From assembly GCA_021731085.1 (NCBI GenBank), contig JAKFYB010000036.1, positions 1-32,258 on the forward strand: 32,258 bases of DNA, read 5' to 3'. Positions 1-7,182 of this stretch are shown here, in pieces. The notes under the pieces are model-generated. The model was given only the letters and a program-made list of their open reading frames with translations, ran no database searches and was not told where the DNA came from. A program made the translations under genes and the position numbers. Each line of letters begins with the position of its first letter. Position 1 is the first letter of the stretch. The stretch comes from Dehalococcoidia bacterium (GTDB lineage Bacteria; Chloroflexota; Dehalococcoidia; DSTF01; JACRBR01).

Positions 1-100
1 TGCCCGGGGTGCGGAGGACGGGGGGAGCGGTCAGGAGTCGCCGCAGACGCGGGCGGTCAGGCTGTCGAAAGTTGCGGCCGACGTTGACTGGCTCTGCCAT
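1..100 (-). CDS. Partial gene of unknown function (5' end only)
   Basis: An ATG at 98-100 is preceded by a GGAGG Shine-Dalgarno sequence six bases away, just after the hairpin terminator at 126-168, and the frame stays open to the window edge. The 33 visible codons begin MAEPVNVGRNFRQPDR and are rich in Arg and Pro. I do not recognise the product. Third positions are mostly G or C, as in neighbouring genes. The placement suggests the first gene of the next transcription unit or a read-through continuation. A competing frame that begins upstream of the terminator and stops at 31 is also open, so the call rests mainly on the ribosome binding site. Confidence 0.5.
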   Translation of the reverse strand, partial: MAEPVNVGRNFRQPDRPRLRRLLTAPPVLRTPG

Positions 101-125
101 TTGAAGCCTCCGATTCCAGCGCATA

Positions 126-168
126 ACAAGAAGCGCCGAGGCCAATATATAGCTCCGGCGCTTCTTGT
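126..168 (-). terminator. Hairpin terminator after the gene ending at 186
   Basis: ACAAGAAGCGCC (126-137) pairs perfectly with GGCGCTTCTTGT (157-168). A further GAG/CTC pairing sits inside, past a single bulged base, around an AT-rich loop. It lies 18 bases past the stop codon at 186. The 3' flank on the minus strand is only moderately T-rich (TTGTTATG), so termination may be partial. Its core resembles the terminator at 5081-5121. Confidence 0.65.
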
Positions 169-185
169 GTCCGTTGAGGCGGGAC

Positions 186-536
186 TCAGGTGACGGCAAC
201 CACCTCGAGCGTGATCTGCTTGCCGCAATACTGCGACCGCGTTTCCACGTCCCAGGCGTGCTTCACCTCGATCGCATCGTAGAAGTCACCAGGCAGAGCG
301 CCCTTCGGCAGCTCTGCGTCGAAGACCTTCATACGCTCGGTGAGGGTGTCGATGAAGACCGGGTCAGGCGTCCAGACGTGCCCACACTCGCATGTCCCGC
401 GCACGATGCGCAGCGGCCTCGAGGCCATGTCGAAGTTGCGCCGCGTGACCTTGATCTCGACGGGCGGGTGCTCGGCGAGGAAGGTGCGGACGCCTTCGAC
501 GGTGGCGCGTGAGAACTTCTCGATGCTGATGACCAT
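186..536 (-). CDS. Hypothetical protein with a CxCGH motif
   Basis: A 116-residue protein of unknown function. A short Cys motif, CECGH at about residues 49-53, together with a late Cys (about 104), could bind a metal or form a disulfide, but a full zinc site is not evident. The rest is a mixed alpha/beta soluble protein without signal peptide or membrane segment. The ATG at 536 lies just past the stop of the previous gene (540), so it belongs to the same transcript, and it is the last gene before the hairpin at 126-168. Being at the end of the head-gene run suggests a minor virion or morphogenesis role; that is inference only. Confidence 0.75.
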   Translation of the reverse strand: MVISIEKFSRATVEGVRTFLAEHPPVEIKVTRRNFDMASRPLRIVRGTCECGHVWTPDPVFIDTLTERMKVFDAELPKGALPGDFYDAIEVKHAWDVETRSQYCGKQITLEVVAVT

Positions 537-539
537 GTC

Positions 540-965
540 TTAGCCCTCCGGCACGTCCAGCGTCGCCGCGGAGCAGGATACCGTGCTCCCTGACGTGATG
601 CTGGTCGTATTGATGACCATGTCGGCCGCAGACGTCGCAGCGTTGCCCTGGAAGACCACCGTGCCGCCGGTCTGAGTCTTGATGCGGAAGTGCGTCAAGG
701 TGACCGTGTTGTCGGCGCTGGTGTCGCTCGAAATTGCGGCGAAGGTGCCACGGGCGGCAGACCCAGTGTCCGACGTGCCCGAGAAGATCGACGCGTTGCA
801 ACCTAGCGAAAAGGCGAGAGTGCCAGCTTCGGCAGCGTCCGCGTTGGCGGGAACGGAGCCGCTGTAGCCCTCGATAACGGCAGCAGTGCCGGCGTTGGCG
901 GCCGTCTCGATCGCTTGGAGCATGACCAGGGCGACCGCCTGGGTGACGAACGGTGCGGCAGCCAT
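540..965 (-). CDS. Hypothetical structural-region protein, Ala/Thr/Ser-rich
   Basis: A 141-residue protein starting MAAAPFVTQAV. Its composition is Ala, Thr, Ser and Gly with alternating hydrophobic residues in the second half, which looks like a beta-rich virion protein. No catalytic motif is visible. The start is fixed by a TAATG overlap in which the stop of the gene at 965-1441 shares a base with this ATG, implying translational coupling. Small Thr/Ser-rich proteins of this kind are common among phage minor head or tail proteins, but I cannot assign a specific family. Confidence 0.75.
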   Translation of the reverse strand: MAAAPFVTQAVALVMLQAIETAANAGTAAVIEGYSGSVPANADAAEAGTLAFSLGCNASIFSGTSDTGSAARGTFAAISSDTSADNTVTLTHFRIKTQTGGTVVFQGNAATSAADMVINTTSITSGSTVSCSAATLDVPEG

Positions 966-1441
966 TAGTTACCCCCCACTCGCCGAAGCGTGATGCTGAT
1001 CGGCGTGCCGATGTTCTGACGCGCAAACCGCGCCAGTTCGAACATGACCAGACGCTCGGTTCCCTCGACGTCGCCCAGCCGGCGCATCGTGTCGATGAGC
1101 TGGATGAGGGCGTCGTGGCCGCTGACGAGGATGTGGTTGCCGTCGTTGTCGACGCCGGCGAACTGCGGCGTTTTGGCCTCCTCCGTGGCGAAGCCCTCGA
1201 CGTTCACGAAGAGTTCAGGGTGGGCCGCCACGAAGGTGTCGGCCATGTCCTGCATCTGCCACGTGAGGCGTCCCTCGATGCCTTTGGGCGTGCCGTAGCG
1301 TTCTACGGCCTCCCAGAGGGCGCTCGAGTCGTCGCCGTGATAGTCGGCCAGCTTGGCCCGCCCCAGCGCGTCCATGACCTTCGCCTTGGCCTCTCGACGC
1401 TGCTGGCGGACTTCGATAAAAGCCGTGATGGCTTCGTCCAC
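965..1441 (-). CDS. Hypothetical protein, 158 aa, mostly helical
   Basis: The protein begins with a GTG codon (MDEAITAFIEVRQQRREAK) that overlaps the preceding stop as TAGTG. The first 35 residues are strongly charged and predicted helical; the remainder is mixed, with no transmembrane or signal sequence. I recognise no family. It sits between the zinc-finger protein and a beta-rich structural protein in an uninterrupted minus-strand run, so co-expression with the late genes is likely. Function unknown. Confidence 0.75.
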   Translation of the reverse strand: MDEAITAFIEVRQQRREAKAKVMDALGRAKLADYHGDDSSALWEAVERYGTPKGIEGRLTWQMQDMADTFVAAHPELFVNVEGFATEEAKTPQFAGVDNDGNHILVSGHDALIQLIDTMRRLGDVEGTERLVMFELARFARQNIGTPISITLRRVGGN

Positions 1442-1845
1442 TAGCTGGTTCCCTTTTCGGCAGCAGCCGCCCGGGCACCCGCGAGGTTGAGGTCGTGGGC
1501 TTCCTTCGTGTGCTTGCCGAGCTTAATCGGCGTGTCTTCGGTGTGGTCGCAGAGCGGGCACTTCAAGACGCCGTCCTGGGCTGCACCCGAGGACTTGGTG
1601 TCGGCTGAGTCGTCCTGCTTCGCGTCGCCTTCACTGCCATCGTCGGCCTTGCCGTCGTCGCTCGACGCGGTCGTCGTCGAGGGCTTGGTCGCCTCGTCGT
1701 CGCTTGCGTCTTCGCTCTCGTCGGAGTCGGCTTCGGGCTCGTAGTCGATACCCGGCCGGAGATGGATGTTCCCGTACCCCTGGAGGTGACGGATGTCGTC
1801 CAGCGGCAGGCCACATTCGGGGCAGACTTTCGGGGCTTCAGGCAT
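1441..1845 (-). CDS. Zinc-finger protein with acidic linker (CPxC head, C2H2 tail)
   Basis: A 134-residue protein in three parts. The N-terminus has a CPECG knuckle (C8, C11). The middle (about 36-88) is a low-complexity acidic stretch of Asp, Glu, Ser and Thr that is probably disordered. The C-terminus has a classical C2H2-like spacing: C96-x2-C99-x12-H112-x4-H117. I chose the ATG at 1845 because GAGAGGA lies eight bases upstream and the longer frame overlaps the previous gene. Zinc fingers on acidic linkers usually mediate nucleic-acid or protein contacts. A zinc finger in the head-gene run next to a secreted protease is unusual, and its role is unknown. Confidence 0.75.
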   Translation of the reverse strand: MPEAPKVCPECGLPLDDIRHLQGYGNIHLRPGIDYEPEADSDESEDASDDEATKPSTTTASSDDGKADDGSEGDAKQDDSADTKSSGAAQDGVLKCPLCDHTEDTPIKLGKHTKEAHDLNLAGARAAAAEKGTS

Positions 1846-1865
1846 GTTTGCGTTCCTCTCTTCGG

Positions 1866-2561
1866 CTATCGCCAGTAATTGCGAATCAGCGTGCAGTCGT
1901 CCACCCATTGTGGGTCATTGAGGCAGATCAGGCTGGGGGGTTGGCGCTGCCAGCAGTAGGACATGATGCTCGCCACGTCGTAGCAGGCCCCCGGGCTCAG
2001 GTAGCGTGCGGGGTTGTCGGCGGGCATGACGTAGTCGGAGAAGCCGAGAAGGTGCCCCAGCTCGTGCGTGACCCAGTCGCGGTTCTGGCCTGCCTGCTCT
2101 GAGCCCATGAAGCTGATCGCGAGGTTGTTCCCGCGCTGCACGTAGCCGGCGCTGCACTTCGTCTGCACCCAGGTCGTGGCATAGCCGTGGGCCGTGAGGA
2201 GGAAGTCGGCGTCCTGCCAGTTGCCGAAGTGCGGGGCGAAGATGGCGAAGCCGTACTCACGAATGAAGCCCTCATTCCAGAGGGCCATCGCGGTTTCTAC
2301 GTCTTGATGAGTAAGTCCTGCCGGCGCGAGGTCGGGGTCGACGCTCACCGTGTAGGTGCGAGGCGTCGAGAGCTTGCAGGCGTCGCCCATGTAGGGCGCG
2401 GCAGCAGCCACCGAGGGAGCGCACATGACGATGAGCGCCGCAACGATGAGAACGGGCATGAGGAAGAGGTACGCGACGAGCGCAGCACCAGGCCAGTAGA
2501 TCGGCTCGCGCTCGGCCTTGGCCGCTACTTCTTCCGCTTGCTCAATCACCGTCTTGCTCAT
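1866..2561 (-). CDS. Membrane-anchored metzincin-type zinc metalloprotease
   Basis: A 231-residue protein. Residues 1-24 are hydrophilic, followed by a hydrophobic segment at about 25-55 (LFLMPVLIVAALIV) that should act as signal anchor or signal peptide. The catalytic signature is H166-E-L-G-H170-L-L-G-F-S-D176, an HExxHxxGxxD motif, followed by a likely Met-turn SIMSY (M200). An Asp as third zinc ligand is the hallmark of the snapalysin (M7) family of Streptomyces; most metzincins use His. Six Cys outside the membrane segment (C62, C136, C193, C203, C213, C223) fit an extracytoplasmic, disulfide-bonded enzyme. The ATG at 2561 overlaps the previous stop (ATGA). Substrate is unknown: a host surface protein, a virion protein or a competitor are all possible. 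Confidence 0.85.
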   Translation of the reverse strand: MSKTVIEQAEEVAAKAEREPIYWPGAALVAYLFLMPVLIVAALIVMCAPSVAAAAPYMGDACKLSTPRTYTVSVDPDLAPAGLTHQDVETAMALWNEGFIREYGFAIFAPHFGNWQDADFLLTAHGYATTWVQTKCSAGYVQRGNNLAISFMGSEQAGQNRDWVTHELGHLLGFSDYVMPADNPARYLSPGACYDVASIMSYCWQRQPPSLICLNDPQWVDDCTLIRNYWR

Positions 2562-3016
2562 TCCTTCTTCACCTCTACCCAGTCCTGATCCCGGTACGCT
2601 TCCGGCCCGCGGTTGTAGGTGCGCTGGTAGGTAGTGCCGCCCAGCTCGATGCTGAAGACTGCCTGCCAGCCCTTGCCCTGCGGCCCGTCGTAGGTGTCGA
2701 TCTGCACGCTCAGGGCGTCGAGCCCAGTCTTGTCCGGCAGGTCTGCAAGCGTGGCAATGCCCACGTCTGCCCACGTCTCTTTCTGGTCGGTGGGCTTGTC
2801 CGCGAAGTTGACCGAGGAGAGCAACTGGCGGCGCAGCTGGACGTAGCGTTCGCGCTGTCGAGTAACGGCGGGCACGTCCTTGCCGCCCTCGTCCTTCGAT
2901 GCGGGGACTAGCACCTCAGTGCCGTCGTGGTAGGCGTCCTGCTTCGCGATTACGAGGTCGCGCAGGGCTACGAGGAAGGTGTTGAGGCGGTTGCGCTGGG
3001 CTGCAGTGAGTGCCAT
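2558..3016 (-). CDS. Hypothetical structural-region protein, 152 aa
   Basis: The N-terminal half is helical and charged (starts MALTAAQRNRLNTFLVALRD). The C-terminal half has beta-like segments with aromatic residues (YDGPQGKGWQAVFSIELGG). No catalytic motif or membrane segment is visible. The ATG at 3016 overlaps the stop of the 525-codon appendage gene as TGATG, and its own stop overlaps the metalloprotease start as ATGA, so the three genes are likely co-translated. A chaperone or attachment factor for the upstream appendage protein is possible on position alone. Confidence 0.7.
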   Translation of the reverse strand: MALTAAQRNRLNTFLVALRDLVIAKQDAYHDGTEVLVPASKDEGGKDVPAVTRQRERYVQLRRQLLSSVNFADKPTDQKETWADVGIATLADLPDKTGLDALSVQIDTYDGPQGKGWQAVFSIELGGTTYQRTYNRGPEAYRDQDWVEVKKE

Positions 3017-4593
3017 CAGACCGTGACCCCCGTCAGGTTGTAGGCGCGCTTGAACCAGCGCCGCATCGACTTGCGCTGTGGCTCGGCGTGGTTGGCAGCG
3101 AAAATGAGAGGGTCGGCCATGTCACCGTTGAAGAGAGACACGATCCCGGAACTGTCGTGACGGCCGCCGAGGACGAAGTTGTCGAGGGCAGACGAGTCGC
3201 TGAACCAGTCGCCGCCGTTTGACCCACTAACAACGGTCAGGCTCTCAGCAGCCCCATCAAGAACAATCTCCCATGCAGTGCCAGACGAGTGGAACTCTGC
3301 CAGGTGGTAGCCGGTCAGCCCGACGAGGTCGGTGCTGCCCCTTACGGTGTCGTCTGTGTCGTTATTGCGCTGGCTGATCGCGAGGTATGCATCTGTCGTT
3401 AGCTTGCGAATGTTGATCAGGAAGTACCGGATCGTGCTGGCTTCATCTGCTGAACCTAACAACACGCTGAGAGTTGTTGCTGGCAAAGCCGCCATCTTGA
3501 ACAAGACGTAGATCGACCCCGCAGCTGTGTTGATCGCCGCGGGCATACTCGACACCTTCAGAACGTCGTCAGTGCCGTCGTAGCGGATGACAGGCTTACC
3601 GTTTATCTCTCCAGACTGGAAGGTCGGTGCACTCGTGGCGGATACCAGCAGCGGGTCGATGTTGCTGGCGCTACGGTCGTCCAGTCGGCGGATGATGGCC
3701 GCGTCATAGGCCGGAATCTCGCTCGGCCCGGCAGCCCAGGTAACGGTGTTGTTGTCGGTGAGGTTGTTGGAGCCCTGAGAGTCTGCGCGAGTGCCGCTGA
3801 CCTCGCCCATCTTCCAGTAGGAGACAAGGATGCTTAGGAGACGGGCGCCATCGTTGCTCGCGTTGCCGAACTCTTCGCAGGTGCGGCCTGCGCCGCCGTT
3901 GCAGAGCCAGGTGCGCTCTGCGGCGGTGAGGGCAGCGTTAAACAGCGCCGCGCGTGTCTGACGCCCGTTGAAGAAATTAGCAGTGCCCGCCTGAACTGAA
4001 CCAAACTCAAGTGGCGCCGTGCCGTTGTGCGGTGCTGCAATAGCAAGGTTTCCGGTACTTCTCGTTCCGGCGTCGACGCTGATCCCAATCGTGCCATCCG
4101 ACACGTTTAGACCGGCAGAAAGCATGTACCAGGTGCTAAGCGATGGCCCGGCGCCCGCTGCAGCTTGCACGTCGAGAAAATGGCTTGCATTCGCAGTTCC
4201 GTCGTCGGAGCACGAGAATTGCCAGCGGTCGTTGGAGCCATGCAGGTAGAGCCGGTAGGATCGCTGGTTCCCGGCAGAAACAAACTTAGTGACGACCTCC
4301 ATGTCGGTGCCCGGCTTGCTGTCGAGGTATACCCAGGTGATTAACTCGAAGCTGCCAACAGGAGTCTGCGAGGCGTTATCCGCGACGCTTAGCGACTCGC
4401 TGTTAGCCGCCGTAAACTGACCCGCGCCGCCCGTCTTCGCACCGAGGCCATCGTCCAGCCAGAGGGCGAGATTGGGGAGATAGGTTGGCAAGAAGTCTTC
4501 CTCGTCCTCGCCAGCCAGCAACAACGACAAGAGGACAGGATCCATGCCGCCGGATGGGCGGCGCTTCTTCTTGCGGGCGAGTTGCGCAACCAC
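3016..4593 (-). CDS. LamG / concanavalin-like appendage protein (receptor-binding candidate)
   Basis: A 525-residue protein with two regions resembling concanavalin A-like (LamG) jelly rolls. The first, about 58-235, has typical strands such as FELITWVYLD, RLYLHGSNDRWQFS and WYMLSAGLNVSDG. The second, about 320-500, includes VIRYDGTDD, IYVLFKMAAL and NGDMADPLIFAANH. Such modules bind carbohydrates or proteins and are common on phage tail fibres, spikes and head appendages. The start is a GTG at 4593 with GGAAG six bases upstream; a later ATG at 4545 has no good ribosome site. Base composition looks visibly less GC-rich than in neighbouring genes, consistent with recent acquisition, which is frequent for host-recognition genes. 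The receptor is not predictable. Confidence 0.7.
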   Translation of the reverse strand: MVAQLARKKKRRPSGGMDPVLLSLLLAGEDEEDFLPTYLPNLALWLDDGLGAKTGGAGQFTAANSESLSVADNASQTPVGSFELITWVYLDSKPGTDMEVVTKFVSAGNQRSYRLYLHGSNDRWQFSCSDDGTANASHFLDVQAAAGAGPSLSTWYMLSAGLNVSDGTIGISVDAGTRSTGNLAIAAPHNGTAPLEFGSVQAGTANFFNGRQTRAALFNAALTAAERTWLCNGGAGRTCEEFGNASNDGARLLSILVSYWKMGEVSGTRADSQGSNNLTDNNTVTWAAGPSEIPAYDAAIIRRLDDRSASNIDPLLVSATSAPTFQSGEINGKPVIRYDGTDDVLKVSSMPAAINTAAGSIYVLFKMAALPATTLSVLLGSADEASTIRYFLINIRKLTTDAYLAISQRNNDTDDTVRGSTDLVGLTGYHLAEFHSSGTAWEIVLDGAAESLTVVSGSNGGDWFSDSSALDNFVLGGRHDSSGIVSLFNGDMADPLIFAANHAEPQRKSMRRWFKRAYNLTGVTV

Positions 4594-4594
4594 G

Positions 4595-5044
4595 CTAGTC
4601 TTCCGTCAGGTCGAGAATCGCGAGCTGGAATCGCGGAAGCTCTCCCGCCGCGATGTTAAGAGCGCCCTTCGCCTGTATCTGGCCGACGATCTTCCCGGCA
4701 GGGGCGGTGTAGGCGATCCCGAGCGGGCCGCGCTGGGTGTATTGGTTGTTCGCGAAGTCGCTGAAGGTCGAGTTGAACTCGATGCGCCCAAGAACCTGCT
4801 CATTTTCTTCGTTCGACAACGTTAGTGCGTTGTTGTCGGTCGGCATCGAGATCATTGACCTGAACAGGATGAGGTCTACCTGGAGACCCTCGTCGTCGCG
4901 GTCGAAGTAGCGCGCCGTGTAGATGACGCCGTTCTTCGGCACAGCGATCCAGAAGGGCTTCCCGATCGCGTCGAGAGATGCGTAGGCAGCACCCGTGCCG
5001 ATGCCCGGGGGAATGAAGATGTCGGTCTCGGAAATCTGGGCCAT
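4595..5044 (-). CDS. Structural-region protein, 149 aa
   Basis: Begins MAQISETDIFIPPGIGTG and continues with beta-type segments (FWIAVPKNGVIYTARYF, RIEFNSTFSDFANN). I prefer the ATG at 5044 over an in-frame GTG at 5053, because the GAGGTG Shine-Dalgarno lies at the right distance for the ATG and overlaps the GTG. It is the first gene after the strong terminator at 5081-5121. It needs read-through from the capsid transcript or its own promoter, and I found no convincing promoter in the 40-base gap. Probably a small virion protein, for example a collar or appendage adaptor; the family is not recognised. Confidence 0.7.
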   Translation of the reverse strand: MAQISETDIFIPPGIGTGAAYASLDAIGKPFWIAVPKNGVIYTARYFDRDDEGLQVDLILFRSMISMPTDNNALTLSNEENEQVLGRIEFNSTFSDFANNQYTQRGPLGIAYTAPAGKIVGQIQAKGALNIAAGELPRFQLAILDLTED

Positions 5045-5080
5045 CGGGGTCACCTCGTCTTTCGTCGCTTATTGAACCAC

Positions 5081-5121
5081 AAAAAGCAGCGCCGAGAACT
5101 TTTACGTCCTCGGCGCTGCTG
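5081..5121 (-). terminator. Strong Rho-independent terminator inside the head-gene run
   Basis: AGCAGCGCCGAG (5085-5096) pairs perfectly with CTCGGCGCTGCT (5109-5120): a 12-bp GC-rich stem with a 12-base loop, followed on the minus strand by TTTTGTGG. It starts 22 bases after the stop of the gene at 5143-5925. Geometry and T-run are typical of an intrinsic terminator. Confidence 0.85.
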
Positions 5122-5142
5122 CTAATTCGCTTCGTGCGGTTG

Positions 5143-5925
5143 TTAGACGACGCCGCCAGAGGCTCCGAAGAGGTCTCCAGCGAGGTTCGGCGGGAAGATC
5201 AGGCCTTCACAGATGATGAAACCCGTGCCTGCCTGAGACGCGGCGTAGACGCTGAGGCTTGCGCCCGCAGCGGCCGAGCCGCCCGTGCCGGCAGGAGAGC
5301 CGATGATCAGCGGCGGGAACCCGTCGCGACCAGCAACCCACTGCCAGTTGAGTTCGTTGCGGTCGTTCTCGGTGGTCGCAACGGTGTCCGTGAGGGGCCG
5401 CTGCTTGCGCCAGAACGTGAACGCGCCGGAGACGTTGGGGTCGGTGATGCCGGCAGCGTCGATCGCGCCCGTGGCAGTGATGCCAGCGGAGTGCGACGCG
5501 CCAGTGCCGGGAGTACCCGCACCCACACGCTTGTTCGCGACGGTGGCCGCGGTGCCGGTCGCCGAGGAGTCACCCTCGGGCGAAGCCAGCGCCATGACCT
5601 CCATCGTCGACTCGGTGCCGACCGCCTCGAAGGTGACCTCGATGACGGTCGGGATGAACGCGTAGCCGAGGGGGACATGGACGAAGAGGTCAGGGGCGTC
5701 CGCGTCGTACGCGCCGGCGAAGGTCGCCGGGGTCGATGCGAGGCCTACCTGGATGTTCCATCCGTGGCCCGCCCACTCCCACGCCGCGATCCACTTTGCG
5801 AGGTCGCTTGCCGTCGAGCCGTCAGGCAGCGTCCACGCGCGCACCGCGGCGTTCGCCGGGATGATCGCGGGGATGCGCTGAACCAGCTCGTAGGGGCGGA
5901 CATCTGGGGGGTAGAAATTCGACAT
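5143..5925 (-). CDS. Virion structural protein, beta-rich, 260 aa
   Basis: Starts MSNFYPPDVRPYELVQRIPA. The middle (about 125-165) is Ala/Gly/Thr-rich and flexible; flanking parts have alternating hydrophobic residues (LFVHVPLGYAFIPTVIEVTF). No enzyme motif, membrane segment or signal is visible. It follows the capsid, decoration and 257-residue structural genes with short spacers and precedes the strong terminator, so it closes the capsid transcription unit. This makes an abundant head, head-tail or fibre protein plausible. Mass spectrometry of virions would settle it. Confidence 0.7.
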   Translation of the reverse strand: MSNFYPPDVRPYELVQRIPAIIPANAAVRAWTLPDGSTASDLAKWIAAWEWAGHGWNIQVGLASTPATFAGAYDADAPDLFVHVPLGYAFIPTVIEVTFEAVGTESTMEVMALASPEGDSSATGTAATVANKRVGAGTPGTGASHSAGITATGAIDAAGITDPNVSGAFTFWRKQRPLTDTVATTENDRNELNWQWVAGRDGFPPLIIGSPAGTGGSAAAGASLSVYAASQAGTGFIICEGLIFPPNLAGDLFGASGGVV

Positions 5926-5949
5926 GCTGTTGAATCCTTCCTGCCGCGC

Positions 5950-6723
5950 CTAGTAGTGGCCGTGCCAGGCGTAGCGGATGTCCACGTTCGCGAGAACGGG
6001 GTCATTCGTTCCAGCAGCCACGACGCCCTGGCCGAACGCGAGCGGGAACTCGTCGGCCTCAATCGCGATCGACTGCCCGTACGCCTTGTCGAGGTTATCG
6101 ACGAAGCCGTAAGCGAGCGCGGCGATGCGGTCAAGAACGATGCGGAAGCGGTGCGGGTTGGTGTCCACCGCAGCGATCGCGGCCGAGGTCGCAGCGCCGG
6201 AGCGCAGCTTCCACGACGTACCGTCGGTGAAGATCATCGCCGCGTAGTCGTTGGCGACAGCAGCAGAGCCGCCGTCCTCAACGAAGCCGATGCCTGAACC
6301 CGTTTCGTTCGCGTTCGCCGAGAAGCGAGCGACGAAGTCACAGATCAGGAACCGCGGCAGATCAGGCGTGCCGTTGTTGGAGATCCTGCCGACCAGTCGA
6401 CTGACCGCAACACCGTGCGACCAGTCGCCAAAGATCGACGGGGACTGAATGACGTCTGAGGCGGTGTCCGTGTGAACGCCACCCGTCGTGCCCTTGTCGT
6501 CAGCGGTCAAGAAGTCCGCGCCGCTGGGGGCGATGTAGGGCGGGGCACCGGTCACCGTCCAGCCGAAGGCCGAGAGGTCGTTACCCTCGGTCGTCGCGCC
6601 GTAGGCGTCCACGTTGAAGTTTGCTGAGTACCGCAGGGCGATCTTCTCGCCCCAGTCACGGGCTCGGCTCGCGTGGTGCAAGCCGTACATGATGTCGAGG
6701 TACTCGCGGGATCCGATTTCCAT
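5950..6723 (-). CDS. Virion structural protein, jelly-roll-like, 257 aa
   Basis: Starts MEIGSREYLDIMYGLHHAS. Residues from about 30 onward resemble a lectin-like beta sandwich (VGRISNNGTPDLPRFLICDF, RFRIVLDRIAALAYGFVD). A good Shine-Dalgarno, AGGGAGAAC, precedes the ATG at 6723 in a 42-base spacer. Genes of this size directly downstream of capsid and decoration genes usually encode minor head or fibre components. I cannot name the family, and the sandwich is inferred from strand periodicity only. Confidence 0.65.
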   Translation of the reverse strand: MEIGSREYLDIMYGLHHASRARDWGEKIALRYSANFNVDAYGATTEGNDLSAFGWTVTGAPPYIAPSGADFLTADDKGTTGGVHTDTASDVIQSPSIFGDWSHGVAVSRLVGRISNNGTPDLPRFLICDFVARFSANANETGSGIGFVEDGGSAAVANDYAAMIFTDGTSWKLRSGAATSAAIAAVDTNPHRFRIVLDRIAALAYGFVDNLDKAYGQSIAIEADEFPLAFGQGVVAAGTNDPVLANVDIRYAWHGHY

Positions 6724-6765
6724 GGGTTAGTTCTCCCTATGCCTGCTGCAGAGGAGCCTGGTTAA

Positions 6766-7155
6766 TTAGGCCCTTCGCGGCAGGTCTCGAATCACCCGCA
6801 CCCGACCGCCACCCGTGAACGTCCAGGTGATCGTGCCGTCGTTCTGGAGGAAGCGGCCGGCCTCGAGGATGATCTCCTTGAGGTCGTTCGCCGCCAGGGT
6901 GACGGTGACCGTGCCCTTGTCCTTGAGCGGGGAGGGCGGGTAGTCGCCGGCATCGAAGACGACGGAGCCGGTCGAGCCGGCGGTCTCCTCGATGATGAAG
7001 CGCAGCCGCTCTTCGCCGCTGAGGTACGGGTGGGTAGCGCGGTAAGTGTCCACCGAGCCGGTCTGGCCGGTAGTGAACGCAGTGCCGCTGCCGACGAGGT
7101 CAGCAGAGGCGACGTTCGGGGCGAGGTCAGTAACGGTGACAGCAACGTCAGCCAT
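6766..7155 (-). CDS. Capsid decoration-like protein
   Basis: A 129-residue protein beginning MADVAVTVTDLAPNVASADL. It shows features seen in small phage head proteins next to capsid genes: an early Gly/Thr turn region, a FIIEETAGSTGSVVFDAGDY segment with the following PPSP, and a late strand with RFLQNDGTITWTFTGG. These fit a compact all-beta protein that cements capsomers. It lies 27 bases downstream of the major capsid gene. The role follows from position, size and pattern; a minor head protein is the main alternative. Confidence 0.65.
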   Translation of the reverse strand: MADVAVTVTDLAPNVASADLVGSGTAFTTGQTGSVDTYRATHPYLSGEERLRFIIEETAGSTGSVVFDAGDYPPSPLKDKGTVTVTLAANDLKEIILEAGRFLQNDGTITWTFTGGGRVRVIRDLPRRA

Positions 7156-7182
7156 TGTCGTAAGTCTCCTTCTCGGCCTTCG

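Noticed and set aside
31-228. A 65-codon frame crossing the hairpin at 126-168
   Set aside because: It would start before the terminator and has no ribosome site. The frame beginning at 100 with GGAGG fits better.
5134-6297. A 387-codon open frame on the plus strand, and similar long ones at 9780-10880, 12994-14025, 15561-17318 and 19127-20566
   Set aside because: They run opposite to well-supported genes, have Arg/Val/Asp-rich shadow composition, lack ribosome sites and show no domain pattern; GC-rich codon use keeps antisense frames open.
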